A DNA stretch of 5,841 nt. It comes from Ruminococcaceae bacterium UBA866 (GTDB taxonomy: Bacteria > Bacillota > Clostridia > Oscillospirales > Ruminococcaceae). This document shows positions 5,753 to 5,841 of the stretch, in pieces; position 1 is the stretch's first letter, and each line of letters begins with the position of its first letter. Where the stretch lies: positions 74,243 to 80,083 of the forward strand of contig DBGA01000070.1 in the NCBI GenBank assembly GCA_002295325.1. The letters run 5' to 3'. A model generated the notes under the pieces. It was not told where the DNA came from. It did not search any database and saw only the letters and a program-made list of their open reading frames with translations. The position numbers were made by a program, and so were the translations under genes.

Positions 5753-5841
5753 ATGGCTTTTTTTAGAGGAGATTTCGCTTCTGGTATGCTTGGAATGAAT
5801 ACAAGCATAAATGTAATCATTCCAGATGCAAAACCAAACAG
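5753..5841 (+). CDS. Probable esterase family protein (N-terminal fragment, cut by window edge)
   Basis: Only the first 29 codons are inside the window. AAGGAG (5738-5743) lies 9 nt before the ATG. The visible N-terminus, beginning 'MAFFRGDFASGMLGMN' and continuing into a strand like 'SINVIIP', resembles the start of putative esterases of the tributyrin esterase/EstA type (alpha/beta hydrolases, PF00756-like), in which 'LGM' and a following 'NVxxP' strand are common. These are usually cytoplasmic serine hydrolases that act on short acyl esters. The catalytic Ser, Asp and His would all lie beyond the edge, so activity cannot be judged. There is no signal peptide in the visible part. That it is a real coding start is well supported; the family assignment is moderate. 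Confidence 0.6.
   Translation, partial: MAFFRGDFASGMLGMNTSINVIIPDAKPN

Overview
The window looks like chromosomal DNA from a low-GC Gram-positive bacterium, most likely a clostridial-type member of the Bacillota. The evidence is the AT-rich composition, strong purine-rich ribosome binding sites in front of every gene, promoters of the TTG-17-TATAAT kind, and a secreted protein with bacterial Ig-like domains and an LPXTG-like tail. I cannot name a genus. All recognised genes are on the plus strand. I see no phage, CRISPR, transposase, tRNA or rRNA.

Layout. (1) Bases 25-1852 are a self-contained transcription unit for a secreted, cysteine-free, 558-residue surface protein. It has an extended -10 promoter, a palindrome just downstream of the likely transcription start, and a strong UUCG-loop terminator. 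(2) Bases 1863-2038 hold four tandem copies of a ~45-bp repeat. Each copy carries a small hairpin, and the terminator hairpin looks like a related unit at the head of the array. (3) Bases 2030-4122 are a sugar-phosphate operon. A probable promoter, whose -35 lies in the last repeat, leads into a leader with nested inverted repeats, then manA (mannose-6-phosphate isomerase), a ROK-family glucokinase 29 bp downstream, and a terminator. (4) Bases 4101-4301 hold an open frame without a start codon that reads like the C-terminal remnant of a lost gene. (5) Bases 4323-5639 are glyA (serine hydroxymethyltransferase) with its own promoter. (6) Bases 5640-5752 are an intergenic stretch rich in inverted repeats. 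(7) From 5753 to the window edge is the start of a probable esterase gene.

How it works together. The kinase makes glucose 6-phosphate and ManA converts mannose 6-phosphate to fructose 6-phosphate, so the pair feeds hexoses into glycolysis. glyA supplies glycine and one-carbon units and is housekeeping. The surface protein is a separate unit, and its regulatory signals and codon use suggest high expression. I found no clear new multi-gene system. The items most worth a second look are the hairpin repeat array with its compensatory base change, the surface protein with a sortase-like motif but no membrane anchor, the orphan reading frame before glyA, and the structured region after glyA.
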